Below, piece by piece: positions 1 to 11,335 of a DNA stretch of 64,000 nucleotides (positions are counted from its first letter, which is position 1; the number at the start of each line of letters is the position of its first letter). The translations under genes were made by a program, and so were the position numbers. The DNA is from Owenia fusiformis (Eukaryota > Annelida > Polychaeta > Sabellida > Oweniidae), in the NCBI GenBank assembly GCA_903813345.2, contig CAIIXF020000006.1:990001-1054000 (forward strand), read 5' to 3'. The notes below the pieces were generated by a model, which ran no database searches, had not been told where the DNA came from, and saw nothing but the letters and a program-made list of their open reading frames with translations.

Positions 1-152
1 TATAAATATTTGGCATCATATCAAATATTCCAAAGACACAATAATTTCATCACATTTATGGGGCAAGTATATAATCGCTTTACTGATGAGAACTGTCTAT
101 CACATCAACATTAAGTTATCAATATCTCATGACAATCAATTATTTATTCCAG

Positions 153-3100
153 GGTTCAGTTAACAGTGTGTATCAGCAACATTATCAAACATGACTTCCC
201 TGGACGTTGGGCTGCCCTTCCTGAGAAGATTAATGCCCACCTCCAGTCTGACAATATAGCATCATGGCTAGGCGCACTCATTGTCTTATATCAACTTGTG
301 AAGAATTATGAGTAAGGCATAGATTTATAAAATCTGAAATTTTAGAATTGACTGTTTTTCGAATAAATATGACAATATTTAAGGAAATGGGTAATATTTT
401 CCAAAATATTATGTGGGTATTTATTCATTATTGTAGAAAAACATAGTTCAGAATCAAAATCTTGTTAAAATTATGTGAATCAACATTTCCTCAAATTTTT
501 AAAAAAAAATTCTGAAATAGTGAACTTCCTTAGTGAAAAGCATAATTTTAACTTTGGGATTTAAACAAAGAAGTCATTTTGATTTCTCTAGCAGACTTTT
601 AAAATGGAGTCTTCACAAAAGCTTTTTATTTTTATGGTAATCTTGATGTGATATTTTCTTAAGATATAAAAAAGCTGATGACCGCAACACATTGAACCCT
701 GTGATGACTGTGTTCCTACCTATTATACATGAGAGATGTGTCTTATTGCGACCAGACACCTCCAATGAAAGTCACCTACTACAGAAACAGATCCTGAAAA
801 TATTCTATGCCTTAATACAGGTAAACCGAAAGTGTGTGTCATACTTGGGTTGAATATATCATGCATTTATTCAGTTAGGCGGTTTTAAGGGTTTCGGGTG
901 ATGTCAAAATAGAATTACCAACCCGTTGAAATTATACTGTAGATTTGAAAAAATCACTGTGAATGCGATCATTATGTCATTTATTCTCATGTAATAATAT
1001 TAACAATTATAGACTATATTTATAGAGATGATAATAGAGATATAATAAGGTGTAAATATGGGCAGAGTTCTTGACATAGCGATTACTCAGTGTGGATGAG
1101 TCATTCACTGTGTTGGAATTATTTTAGAAAAGTATGAGTTACTGTCTGGTTTCAAGAATAATAATTGTATGTTTTTAGTACCACTTGCCATTGGAGCTTA
1201 TAACAAAACAGATTTTCACCCAGTGGATGGAAGTGATAGGCCACATAATAGACGTAGAAATCCCAGATGTAAGTCATATCTTCATTGATTCTTCATGTCA
1301 TGCTTATGCTATGATATAATATGAGGTAATGATGCAATATGAGGTTATTATATAAGTCACATTGCATGCGTTTCATAGATTCCATAATCCTTGTAGAGCT
1401 GTGTCAAAATATCAATGATTTTCCATGATTTATTTATCAAAGCCTTACCCCCCTTGCTTGCTTATTATTGATATAATAAAGGCCTTTCATCGGTCTATCT
1501 ATCTGTCTGAAGTCTAACTTAAATACTAGTTAATAGGCTTTATTCACATTTGGGAAAAGATTTATGATTCTGTTTACTACTTGTTTTACCTCTAAAGTTT
1601 ATGGCAGATTGATATTTCAGTTATTTTTAATACATTGATAGCGTTCCCCGTGCTGTTGAAGTAATGACTGCATGGTTTTAGACTATCATAGATTAAAAGT
1701 GAAGCACTTCACCCATGGCTTAAGGCACCTAGCTAGACAGCAATGGTTTTGCTGGATACAGCCATGGCTTTGCGACTTCAAACATATTTACTTTCTTGTA
1801 CTCATCACTTGTAAAAAAAAAATGATACTGTGTTGTGTAAAGCTTTTTCTTTGCTTGAGCAGCAAAAATATTAAATCGTTTAGCTAATGGAAATAAGAAA
1901 TTCATAAGAATTTAATATAAAATCTGTCATGCTGACTGTATCATTATACTTGTTGTAGACCTACCATGCTGATAAAGATGAGGAAGAGAGACCAGAATTA
2001 CCATGGTGGAAGTGTAAAAAGTGGGCTTTACATATTTTAGCCAGAAGTTTCGAGAGGTAATATTTTTCATTGGTCTTTCCTTGTCATTTTCTTATAAGCC
2101 TGATAAAGTTTGGCTGAATAGGGTAATTACACAGGGTTACTTATAAATGCTCCAAGATCTCAAATGGCTGCAGCTTCCACTTTCCTCAGTGTTGGAGGAT
2201 ATCTGCTCTTTAAAAACTTGAGTCAGCCAGATTAATTATCCTGTCTGACCAACCAGATTACATTCATGTTCTTAATTGAGGATCACTTATGATAAGAATT
2301 TCAATAATTAGATTAAATGATAGAATACAGATGTTTCAAACTAGTATTCTATTTTTAATGGTTGGTGTGATGATGTACGCCTTTCGGGTCTGATCAGTGT
2401 ATGATTGATAACTTCCATATATGGACCCTGAACACCAACCATATACCATGTGTAATGCTGTTGAGCTGTAGCACTATTCTTGTCTTTGAATTGGTATGTA
2501 AACGTGTATATTTTACTTGATTGTAGGTATGGTAGCCCAGGAAATGTAACCAAAGAATACAACGCTTTCTCAGAGTGGTACTTAAAGAGTTTTTCAGGTG
2601 ATTATGGTTGATTTTATTTTTCACATGTACATTTCTGGCATTTGGGAGTCAGGGTATTGATTGAAAGAAGTCTATAGTAAGGTCTGTTACATAGGTCTGT
2701 GTCAGACTAAATAGTTTGTACCGTACATAATCATAGATTCTACATCCAAATTTATGTATGAGTCACATCAGTTGGAAATGTAATACCTATCTCTGGGATG
2801 TATTGCATCACTTCTGAAAGACAAATGAGCTTATGTATGTTTGAATCAACTTAGCAGTATACAGTACAGTAAATGTGACGGTCTTCTATTTTGTTTAGGT
2901 GGAATAATCAATGTGATATTGAAAGTTTTACATCGGTTCCAACAGAAACATTATGTGACACCCAGAGTTCTACAACAGGCACTCAACTACATTAACCAGG
3001 CTATCAGCCATGCTTTCTCATGGAAATACATCAAACCACATATGCAGGTAATTTTGGTTGTAACTGTTTGTCTGGTGGCCAGATTTCTTGGACATGAACA

Positions 3101-6100
3101 ACAAATCAACATTTTCATTGTGCCTTTGGTACTTTTGATTTGAGCCCTTTGACTTGACTTCTTCCATTTGAAAAAGGTAATTGAATGTTGAGGCATGACA
3201 TCTTTTTTTGTTACGTTTACTTACTATTCATTGATGGTGTGATGATGTACGCCTTTCGGGTCTGATCAGTGTATGATTGATATCTTCCATTTATGGACCC
3301 TGAACACCATACTTCTTGGAAGAATAAAACAACGAACCTTATATTAGCTAGCAACCTGGAAAAATTTTAAATTAACTAAGATCTGAAACCTAATAACATA
3401 CAACTACAGTAACTATAAAAAAAGCTAATATATTATATAAGCCAAAGTCATCTTATTTCACTTATGTATTTGCATTTTTCTATAATTCTATAATTTGTGT
3501 TCTATTTCAGACAATAATTCAAGAGGTTTTGTTTCCACTGATGTGTCACTCAGATGATGACGATGAAATGTGGAATAACGATCCACATGAGTATATAAGA
3601 ACAAAGTTTGGTAAGTGAACTCTCTTAGCTACACTATACATGTACAGTACTCCCTTCTAAGCTTAAACTTAACACGAGTTGCACTTTATTTGAAAATGGT
3701 GGGAGACAATTTTGAACATCTTCGATGTAAAATCAGCAGCTTTTCTTACATTTTTGTATAATAAGGTGTGATGATGTACGCCTTTCGGGTCTGATCAGTG
3801 TATGATTGATAGCTTCCATTTTTGGACCCTGAACACCATATTATATCTTGAGTCCTTGTTCATGCTGTGCATTTTATTTATATTAAATCATCCTGTTTTT
3901 ACCCTCAATATTTCTGTTCACAATACTATGTACCATTTTTAGTATCCATCTTCATTCAATTTGATATTGTTTTCCAGATATTTTCGAAGATTTTATCTCA
4001 CCAGTGACAGCTGCCCAAACAGTTCTGCATTCAGCTGTGGCAAAACGTAAAGAAGTGCTACAGAAATGCATGGGCTTCTGTCTACAGATGATGGCCATTG
4101 ATAGTGCTGCGAACCCACGCTTGAAGGATGGTGTCCTTCATATGGTTGGAGCGGTGGCTGATATTTTATTAAAGGTAGGAAGGATTTTTGTGTGAAAGGC
4201 AATCGTGAGAGATCGATGTTTGATGTGGAATTGTGTGTTCTCTGTATTTATTGCCAATGAGTTAGTATGTAAAACATCTCATCGCAAGATCCCCTTTTGT
4301 TTTCATCATTATGATTGAAGGTCACATAATGAGCCTGTTGGATTCGTTAGTCCGTTTGTGTGTATGTCTATCAACACTTTTTGGAAATCCATCTTTACAT
4401 TTTATAGCGCAAGATCTACAAAGACCAAGCTGAAACAATGTTAGTGACACACGTCTACCCAGAATTCTACAATGATCATGGTTTCCTGCGTGCAAGGGCA
4501 TGCTGGGTTGTACGTTACTTCTCTGAGGTGCAATTCAAGAGTGAAGCAAATCTGATCAAAGCTCTGCAGGCGGTGCAGGGTTGTCTATGTGGGGACAAGG
4601 ACCTACCAGTAAGAGTGGAGGCAGCTATTGCTCTACAGATGCTCATCACAGAGCAAGAAAAGGGTGAGTCTGCCTATACAGTATATGCTTTTGTCTGTCA
4701 TTAAAGGCAGGGATTCCTTACCATATGGTAAAATTAAACCACAACCCTATTTAATTTTGATGCAGCCTATTATGTAAACACTATAACAGTTTTATATATT
4801 ACATTACATTTTTGAAGTCAGATAGGAACTACTGTTTAAATTTAAAAGTACCATCAGATTCAGAAGATATAGTTCATGAATAACTGTGACAAAGTTAAGC
4901 TGATTCCATGCAAAAATACTAGAGATATATGGAAAAAACAGGACTGATGTGTCCGATTCTGTGGACATTTAAATTTTCAAACATGCTATTACATCATTTT
5001 CTAACTGACATTCTGCTTTTATAGTGGAGCCCTGCCTTTAAGACATTGGAGAAATGACTGACCAAAAAAATTTGCTTCAAACTAATTTTCATGATTAAGT
5101 ACTAAGATATTGTTGAATTATTGGTGTGATGATGTACGCCTTTCGGGTCTGATCAGTGTTTGATTGATAACTTCCATATATGGACCCTGAACACCATCGT
5201 AACAAATTATAATTTGATTAAGAATTCAGTTGCCTTTTTATTTTAACTAATTATGGATTTCATTTGCAGCTCAAGATCACATGCGGCCATATGTAAAATC
5301 TGTTATACTAGAAATGCTTAAAATTATTCGTGAAACTGAGAATGACGATCTGACAAATGTCCTACAGAAGCTAGTCTGTACATATGTGGATGACATCCCA
5401 CCTATAGCAGTAGAGATGACTCAACATCTTGTGAGTACTGTTGCTTGTAAAATAAATTTCATATTGAGTCATTTTAGAATTAACATCAGGGAGCTATATG
5501 ATTAAATAGTATAGAATTGTTTGTGTGATGATGTACGCCTTTCGGGTCTGATCAGTGTATGATTGATAACTTCCATATTTGGACCCTGAACACCATCATG
5601 TATTATTCTTAAGATTTGGTATCTAGACAGTGTAAGATATGATGTGGAGCTTGTAAAGAAGAGGTGTGATGTTTAACACTCAGTACAGTTAATGAAGAAA
5701 TGTGATTTCAAATGCAGGCAACCACGTTTGGTCAGATCATCCAGTCTGAAGATGGTGAACAGTCAGATGAGAAGGCAATAGCAGCTATGGGGGTTTTGAA
5801 CACAATAGATGCCATCCTGACTGTAGTGGAAGACCACAAAGAGATCATAGCTCAGCTGGAGGGCATTGTCTTGCAAGTTGTAGTCATAACCTTAAACCAG
5901 AATGTCCTCGGTAAGTCTGACACAATTTTCCCTCCCAGTATGACTTCACACTAGCATTAATATGATTTAGTTGTTGTATGCTACTGAAGTGCATATATGT
6001 ATTCTGATCACAAACTGTCTAGGCTAAAATTCTAGATTTGTATAGTTAAGATATTGGTATGAGGTTTTAGAAACTGATTGAGCGATGATGATTTGTTTTA

Positions 6101-9100
6101 ATTTCTGAGTTGTCATGACGAAACAAAGGCTGAGAACAATCGGTGTCTAACATCAAAACCATGCATCTTCATCCCCATCTCGTGGGGAAATCGAAAATCA
6201 TTTTCCCTAACCTGAGCCGGGAAAAATTGTTAATACTTCTCATTCTTTAAAATAGGTACTCTTAACATTTTTCATTGTTTAACATTGCAGAGTTCTATGA
6301 GGAGATCCTGTCTCTGATCTACAGTCTCACGATGGGCCAGATCTCCAATAACATGTGGGAGGTGTTTGCCAAGCTCTACGAGATGTTCCAGAAAGAGGGA
6401 TTTGACTACTTCACTGGTAGGTCTTAAAGCTCTTTGCTCTTCTTCCAGTAAAGGGCAGGGGCCAATGTCATGTGGAAGCGATAACATATTTGTCCCATTA
6501 TAAACAAAAAGCGTTAACAGAGGCGGAGTAATTCAGCATTTTAGTCCATGTGACTGACATCTAGGTATTACGGGTCAATAAACATTCATACTGTTGTATA
6601 TCATGGTAACTGATTGTCGATGATGATTTGTTTTAATTTCTGAGTCATCATGACGAAACAAAGGCTGAGAACAATCAGTTACTCGTATTGTGTGATTGGT
6701 CACTTTTCATTATTGTCAATTGTTAATCTGTATTGAAGCCAAATGATCCAATCACTGAGAACATTCTACCATAGTGTATCATAACAGAGTATCATTGAAA
6801 GATTGCTGACATGTTAGTCAAATAAGTCAAATTGTAGACTGGTTAATATTGTTACTAGGGGTCACACGGTTTGAGATTTCACGGTTCGGTTCGGTTATTG
6901 TATTTCACAGTTCGGTTCGGTTCTGATTGCGGTTCTCACGGGCCCCGTGAAATGAGCAAAAATATATGAAATTGATCCGAAAATCAGAAAACATACTAAG
7001 TGTGTCACAGTGTTTTATTGTATTCAGTATTGTAAGTATCCAGTTTCACACAATGTTTGTTTGTTTGTTCAGTCTTTTTTCCCTCCCTCCCTCCCAAAAT
7101 ATCTGTGTGTTCACTGTGTTGATCTTCTTGTTTGATGTTCAAGTTTTTTCAACACATAAAATAACTTGTCAAGTGTTGGCAAAATAAGCACAGTACTTCA
7201 CTAAACTGAATAAATGTTTTCTTTAGAAATATAACTTAAGTTCAACACTTTGTCAGGACTCAACATGGATCAAAGGCGAACGTAATACACAGAACGTGAC
7301 TCGTTCGCAAATTCAATGCATTCGGCGTTCGGCTTTTTACAGTATACTGTTCTATCAACCAATAGGATTGCGCGAAATGTTTAGCGTAGGTCACTTCCGG
7401 GTCAATATGCCGGTGAAATTTATCAACATTTTCCTTTTGTTTTTGTTATCTGCCGTCTATATCAGAAGATCGTCGTAAATATCAGGTATGGTTCGCATTA
7501 TTGCATGATGATTAACGATTCCAGACGATGTTTAGTTAATTGGTATTACACGAAAGCTTGAAATGGAGTTTAATTCCGAGTTTACATTTTTATTTTTCTG
7601 AAGTGAAACTGAAAATGTCACGGTTCTTCAAGAACCGCGGTTTTCAAGATTGTGTGCGAGCTAACCGTCGTGGAGGTATGAACCGCGGTAACCGCAAGCC
7701 ACGGTTAACCGTGTGACCCCTAATTGTTACCTTAACATACTGGGAAATTCAGCTTACCCAGATTTGAAACTATTTGGCTCTAAGCTGTCACTTATGAAGC
7801 AATCTGTACTATAATGTTATACAGTATTGTAACACAACACATGGGTATATTTCAGACATGATGCCAGCTCTCCATAATTACATCACAGTAGACACACCAG
7901 CGTTCCTGTCCAACCCCAGCCATATAGAGAGCATATACAACATGTGTAAGACTATAATGACCAGTGACTCTGGGGAGGATGCTGAGTGCCATGCTGCCAA
8001 ACTACTTGAGGTTATCTTACTGCAATGCAAAGAACATGTGGACTCTGTAAGGAACTGTAATAGCATCACTGACATGTGTTATATTCCTTGGATTTCATTA
8101 AAGTGGCAGCAAAAAAAAGCTATTCATGCTTGAAAAAGCAAGCAAGTGGATTCAAAGCATTAATCAATCACAACATGATTATTTCTCACTTCATCGAATG
8201 CATTAACCTCTACTCATAGGTATTGTGTACCAATGCAAACTGTCCTATTGCATGTTTTGACCCACTGGGATTTAATAATCAGTTCAAAATAAACTTTAAA
8301 TAAATTTCTTCAGAAATGGTGTAATGATGTACGCCTTTCGGGTCTGATCAGCATATGATTGATAACTTCCATATTTGGACCCTGAACACCATTAATTATA
8401 TGTCATAATAAAAGTTAATAATAATCCATGAATAATAATGCACATTTTGTTGTTTTGTTTTTTCAGGCCATACCAACATTTTTAGAGCTAGCGCTGGAGA
8501 GACTTACAAGAGAAATCAGAACTTCAGAATTAAGGACAATGTGCTTACAGGTTGTAATAGCAGCCCTGTATTATAATACAGCAATGACATTAGAAATACT
8601 AGAAAAAATATCCTTACCAAATACAACAGAATCCATTTCATCTCAGTTCTTCAAACAATGGCTACATGATACAGACTGTTTCCTAGGGTAAGTCTTCATT
8701 TATTTAGTGTATCTACACTTACATAGTCAGAGATATATGTCCCGGAATTTGGTGTGATGATGTACGCCTTTCGGGTCTGATCAGCATATGATTGATAACT
8801 TCCATATATGGACCCTGAACACCAAATGTGAAATGGTTAAATCTAATGTAAAGATGAAATTATAAGGTTTAGTTGCAATGTTTTTGAGGACATGAATGTC
8901 TTTAAACGATCACTAACGATTATTATTCTCAGTTGGTTTTATGAGGACCTAACTATACTTTTATACTCTGATGGAAAATAAATGCTACTAATAGGGAATT
9001 AGTCTCCAGGGCTCCGGGGACAATTTAAGACATTCATGTTTTTCAAAGGTGCCACCTAAAATATATCATGTGTATTACTTAGGTTACTATAAAGAAAATA

Positions 9101-11335
9101 TGTTTTTATGTCACCACATATTGCTATAGTATCCAACTTTTTGGTGGATAATGGTTTGTGTTCTGTGGTCAGTAACAAATGGTAGGTAGTGAAATTTTGC
9201 ATGTTTATGCCTTGCTAGATATATGAGTTAATCGGATACATATGAAACCAGCACAATAGTGATGACTAATGGCATTAAATGAGCTATTTTTGTGTTTCAG
9301 GTTACATGACCGTAAGATTAGTGTACTTGGTCTTTGTGCTCTTATGGACACTCCAGCTGGCCGTCCTACTGCAGTGACTGAACATGCAGCCGAGATAATC
9401 CCATCATGCATCATGCTCTTTGACGGTCTTAAAAAGGCTTATGAGAGCCGAGCTGCGGAGGCTGATGATAGTGATGATGATGAAGAAGAGGATGATGGCG
9501 AGTATGAGGGAGAGGTGTTAGATAGTGATGAAGATGAAGTAGATGAGCAAGGAAATCAGTATTTAGAAAAATTAGAAAGAGTGAGTACAACTAATATGTG
9601 GTTAATAAGGGAAGACTTGTGTGAAGAGCTTTTTGTTTTGTTAATTGGTGTGATGATGTACGCCTTTCGGGTCTGATCAGTGTATGATTGATAACTTCCA
9701 TATATGGACCCTGAACACCAAAATATAAATAAATACATTGAGAAAAGTAAGAGTTCAAATATCAAAAAATGGGCAAAGGCAAGTTAGAGTTTTCAGTTGG
9801 GCTTCTTGTAATCAATGTGGAATGTGACTGTTATTGGGATGTCCACAATAATGTATATATAAATATTGAATCCATAAATCCGTTCTGCATTTTGCCAAGG
9901 TGATCTGATGAGATGACCAAGCATTTTAAACATGCATGAGATTTTATATCATGAATTAAGTTCAAAACCATATTATAATTATTTTGAATATATTGAACCG
10001 AGTTAGATTATACCTTCTCATGTTATGTCATTGTTCCAGTCTGCAAATGGAGATGATGATGATAGTGATGCTGAATACAGTGATGATGGAGCTGAAGAGA
10101 CTGCTTTGGAGAGCTATAACACACCTCTAGATGCTGAGGACTGCACTGTAGATGAATACCAAATATTTAAAAATGTCCTACAAAGTGAGTCTGTGTTTCA
10201 TAATATTGAGCATTGAGAACTGGGTCAGAATGTTGTTTGTTTTTGAATAACTAAATTAACAAAGGATAGCACTCTCCCTTTTTTAATGCTTTGTGGATAT
10301 TGAAGTATGGCCTTGATGTATGTCCCGGCCATGTGTAGTTATTTGCCAGATGGTATCAGAGGTAGTCCTGATTGTGCAATGATGATTTGTTTTAATTTCT
10401 GAGTTGTCATGACGAAACAAAGGCTGAGAACAATCAGTATGGTACCTATTTGTCCCATTATCCAACACATATGCATTAACTTATAGGCTAGTTTGATTGT
10501 CAAACGATGAAATGTGAAGTTGATGCTTAATGCTTGATGCTTTTGTTGTATAAACGAAATGCAAAGAGGATTTCTGAGAACAATTAGTGTTATAATATAA
10601 TAATCAACACACTCTTTTAAATCTCAAACTGGCATTTTTGAAGAATGAAACATCATCTTTTAAAATTGTGTTTTACAGATTTACAAACAAGAGACCCCTC
10701 ATGGTACAACACACTCATAGGCAACTTGACTGCAGAGCAACAGGGTGATCTGAAGAAAGTTATTGAGCTTGCGGACAAAAGGAAAGCTGCTGAAGGTTGG
10801 TAAACAGTAAATGAGCATAATCAGAAGAAAAATGTTATATTGGCCAATTATATTATATAAAGTTAATGAAATCTCTGTAATTACCTTACTCTGGTATTCA
10901 ACTACATTTTATAAATTGGCTATATTTAAATTTATTTTTGCCCCAAATGTTTGAATTGTGTGGTAAAAGGCCCATTTTCTGTCATGTGGAATTATCTAAT
11001 TGTATATTATACACAACATGCAGATATACTACAGGTTTACCTCATGGTACAAAATCACAGGGTTCATGTTGGAACTGATTGTGCGATGATGATTTGTTTT
11101 AATTTCTGAGTTATCATGACGAAACAAAGGCTGAGAACAATCAGTTACAAACATTGAGTGACCAAATGATCAAGGCTTTAATATTGTCACATGTAATTCT
11201 AGTACAAATACTGACCTGATGTAAAAATTCATGTTGATTCATCTTCTGTTTTCAGAATCAAAAAAGATTGAGCAAGGTGGGGGCTACAACTTTACACAGG
11301 TCTCTGTGCCATCAACTTTCAACTTCGGCTCATAG
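153..11335 (+). CDS. IPO7: Importin-7/8 (RanBP7-like), 18 C-terminal coding exons, 5' partial
   Basis: Beta-karyopherin that carries ribosomal proteins, histone H1 and signalling proteins into the nucleus in a RanGTP-controlled cycle. I read 18 exons: 153-311, 664-820, 1179-1268, 1959-2056, 2527-2597, 2899-3047, 3511-3610, 3978-4174, 4408-4663, 5270-5430, 5718-5910, 6291-6416, 7856-8046, 8467-8687, 9301-9580, 10040-10184, 10679-10795 and 11256-11335 (TAG). All junctions are GT-AG and keep frame, giving about 929 residues, equivalent to human IPO7 from about residue 108 to the end. Recognisable blocks include [55 protein letters not shown] and [17 protein letters not shown], followed by the family's acidic stretch (exons 15-16, runs of D and E) and a C-terminal PSTFNFG. 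The N-terminal Ran-binding importin-beta domain lies left of the window. Most protostomes have one gene co-orthologous to vertebrate IPO7 and IPO8, so the choice between the two names is conventional. Confidence 0.96.
2364..2436 (+). ncRNA. Box C/D snoRNA, family A copy 1 (SNORD2/snR39b-like)
   Basis: 73-nt element in importin intron 4, 90 nt before the 3' splice site. Terminal stem GGTGT/ACACC (extended here to TGGTTGGTGT/ACACCAACCA), box C GTGATGA, box D' CTGA, box C' TGATTGA, box D CTGA. The guide before D' ends CCTTTCGGGT; its last nine bases, CTTTCGGGT, are complementary to ACCCGAAAG of large-subunit rRNA. The snR39b/SNORD2 class uses this site. Longest outer stem of the eight copies. 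Confidence 0.82.
3236..3308 (+). ncRNA. Box C/D snoRNA, family A copy 2
   Basis: 73 nt in importin intron 6, about 202 nt before the 3' splice site, sense to the host. All four boxes and the D' guide are identical to copy 1; the stem extends to ATGGTGT/ACACCAT. Differences lie between C' and D (GATATCTTCCATTTATGG). Confidence 0.82.
3765..3837 (+). ncRNA. Box C/D snoRNA, family A copy 3
   Basis: 73 nt in importin intron 7, about 140 nt before exon 8. Boxes C, D', C', D and the D' guide are intact; the C'-D interval reads GATAGCTTCCATTTTTGG. Stem GGTGT/ACACC. Confidence 0.82.
5123..5195 (+). ncRNA. Box C/D snoRNA, family A copy 4
   Basis: 73 nt in importin intron 9, 74 nt upstream of exon 10, the spacing known to favour intronic box C/D processing. 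Boxes and D' guide intact; stem TTGGTGT/ACACCAT. Confidence 0.82.
5522..5594 (+). ncRNA. Box C/D snoRNA, family A copy 5
   Basis: 73 nt in importin intron 10, about 123 nt before exon 11. Boxes and D' guide intact, but the 5' arm of the stem is TGTGT instead of GGTGT, so the terminal stem against ACACC is weakened. Confidence 0.75.
6076..6141 (+). ncRNA. Box C/D snoRNA candidate, family B copy 1
   Basis: 66-nt element in importin intron 11, 149 nt before exon 12. Stem GATTG/CAATC, box C in CGATGATGATTT, D' CTGA after GTTTTAATTT, C' ATGACGA, D CTGA after AAACAAAGG. The guides before D' and D are unlike family A; I cannot assign an rRNA target from memory. Confidence 0.72.
6612..6676 (+). ncRNA. 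Box C/D snoRNA candidate, family B copy 2
   Basis: 65 nt in importin intron 12. Strong outer stem AACTGATTGT/ACAATCAGTT, boxes as in copy 1. An 867-bp hAT-like element was later inserted between it and exon 13, so it now lies about 1.2 kb from the 3' splice site. Confidence 0.72.
6856..7722. mobile_element. hAT-like non-autonomous DNA transposon
   Basis: 867 bp with perfect 16-bp terminal inverted repeats (TAGGGGTCACACGGTT) and a perfect 8-bp target duplication ATTGTTAC at 6848-6855 and 7723-7730. The 8-bp duplication and TAGGGG ends fit the hAT superfamily. Subterminal GGTTCGGTTCGGTT-like and CCGCGG motifs occur; no transposase frame. Sits in importin intron 12. Confidence 0.88.
8318..8390 (+). 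ncRNA. Box C/D snoRNA, family A copy 6, mutated box C
   Basis: 73 nt in importin intron 13, 76 nt before exon 14. The guide and boxes D', C', D are intact, the stem is ATGGTGT/ACACCAT, but box C reads GTAATGA instead of GTGATGA. This copy may therefore be weakly expressed or inactive. Confidence 0.68.
8751..8823 (+). ncRNA. Box C/D snoRNA, family A copy 7
   Basis: 73 nt in importin intron 14, about 477 nt before exon 15. Boxes, D' guide and stem (TTGGTGT/ACACCAA) intact. Shares the AGCATATGATTG variant around C' with copy 6, so these two are probably the closest relatives. Confidence 0.8.
9647..9719 (+). ncRNA. Box C/D snoRNA, family A copy 8
   Basis: 73 nt in importin intron 15, about 320 nt before exon 16. 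All boxes, the D' guide and the stem (TTGGTGT/ACACCAA) are intact. Confidence 0.82.
10370..10435 (+). ncRNA. Box C/D snoRNA candidate, family B copy 3
   Basis: 66 nt in importin intron 16, about 243 nt before exon 17. Stem CTGATTGT/ACAATCAG, box C AATGATGATTT, D' CTGA, C' ATGACGA, D CTGA; guide sequences identical to copy 1. Confidence 0.72.
10494..10595 (+). ncRNA. Possible diverged box C/D RNA related to family B
   Basis: In the same intron as family B copy 3. It starts TTGATTGT with ACGATGA (box C with one change) and ends TTTCTGAGAACAATTA, so the ends look like family B, but the roughly 100-nt interior is unrelated. It could be a different snoRNA or a decayed copy. Confidence 0.35.
11077..11142 (+). 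ncRNA. Box C/D snoRNA candidate, family B copy 4
   Basis: 66 nt in importin intron 17, 113 nt before the last exon. Stem AACTGATTGT/ACAATCAGTT; all four boxes and both guides match copies 1-3 except for one base between D' and C'. Confidence 0.72.

Noticed and set aside
2363-9720. Family A as a MITE or simple dispersed repeat
   Set aside because: Fixed 73-nt length, sense-only orientation, one per intron, no consistent target-site duplication, and box C/D layout with an invariant guide favour snoRNA.
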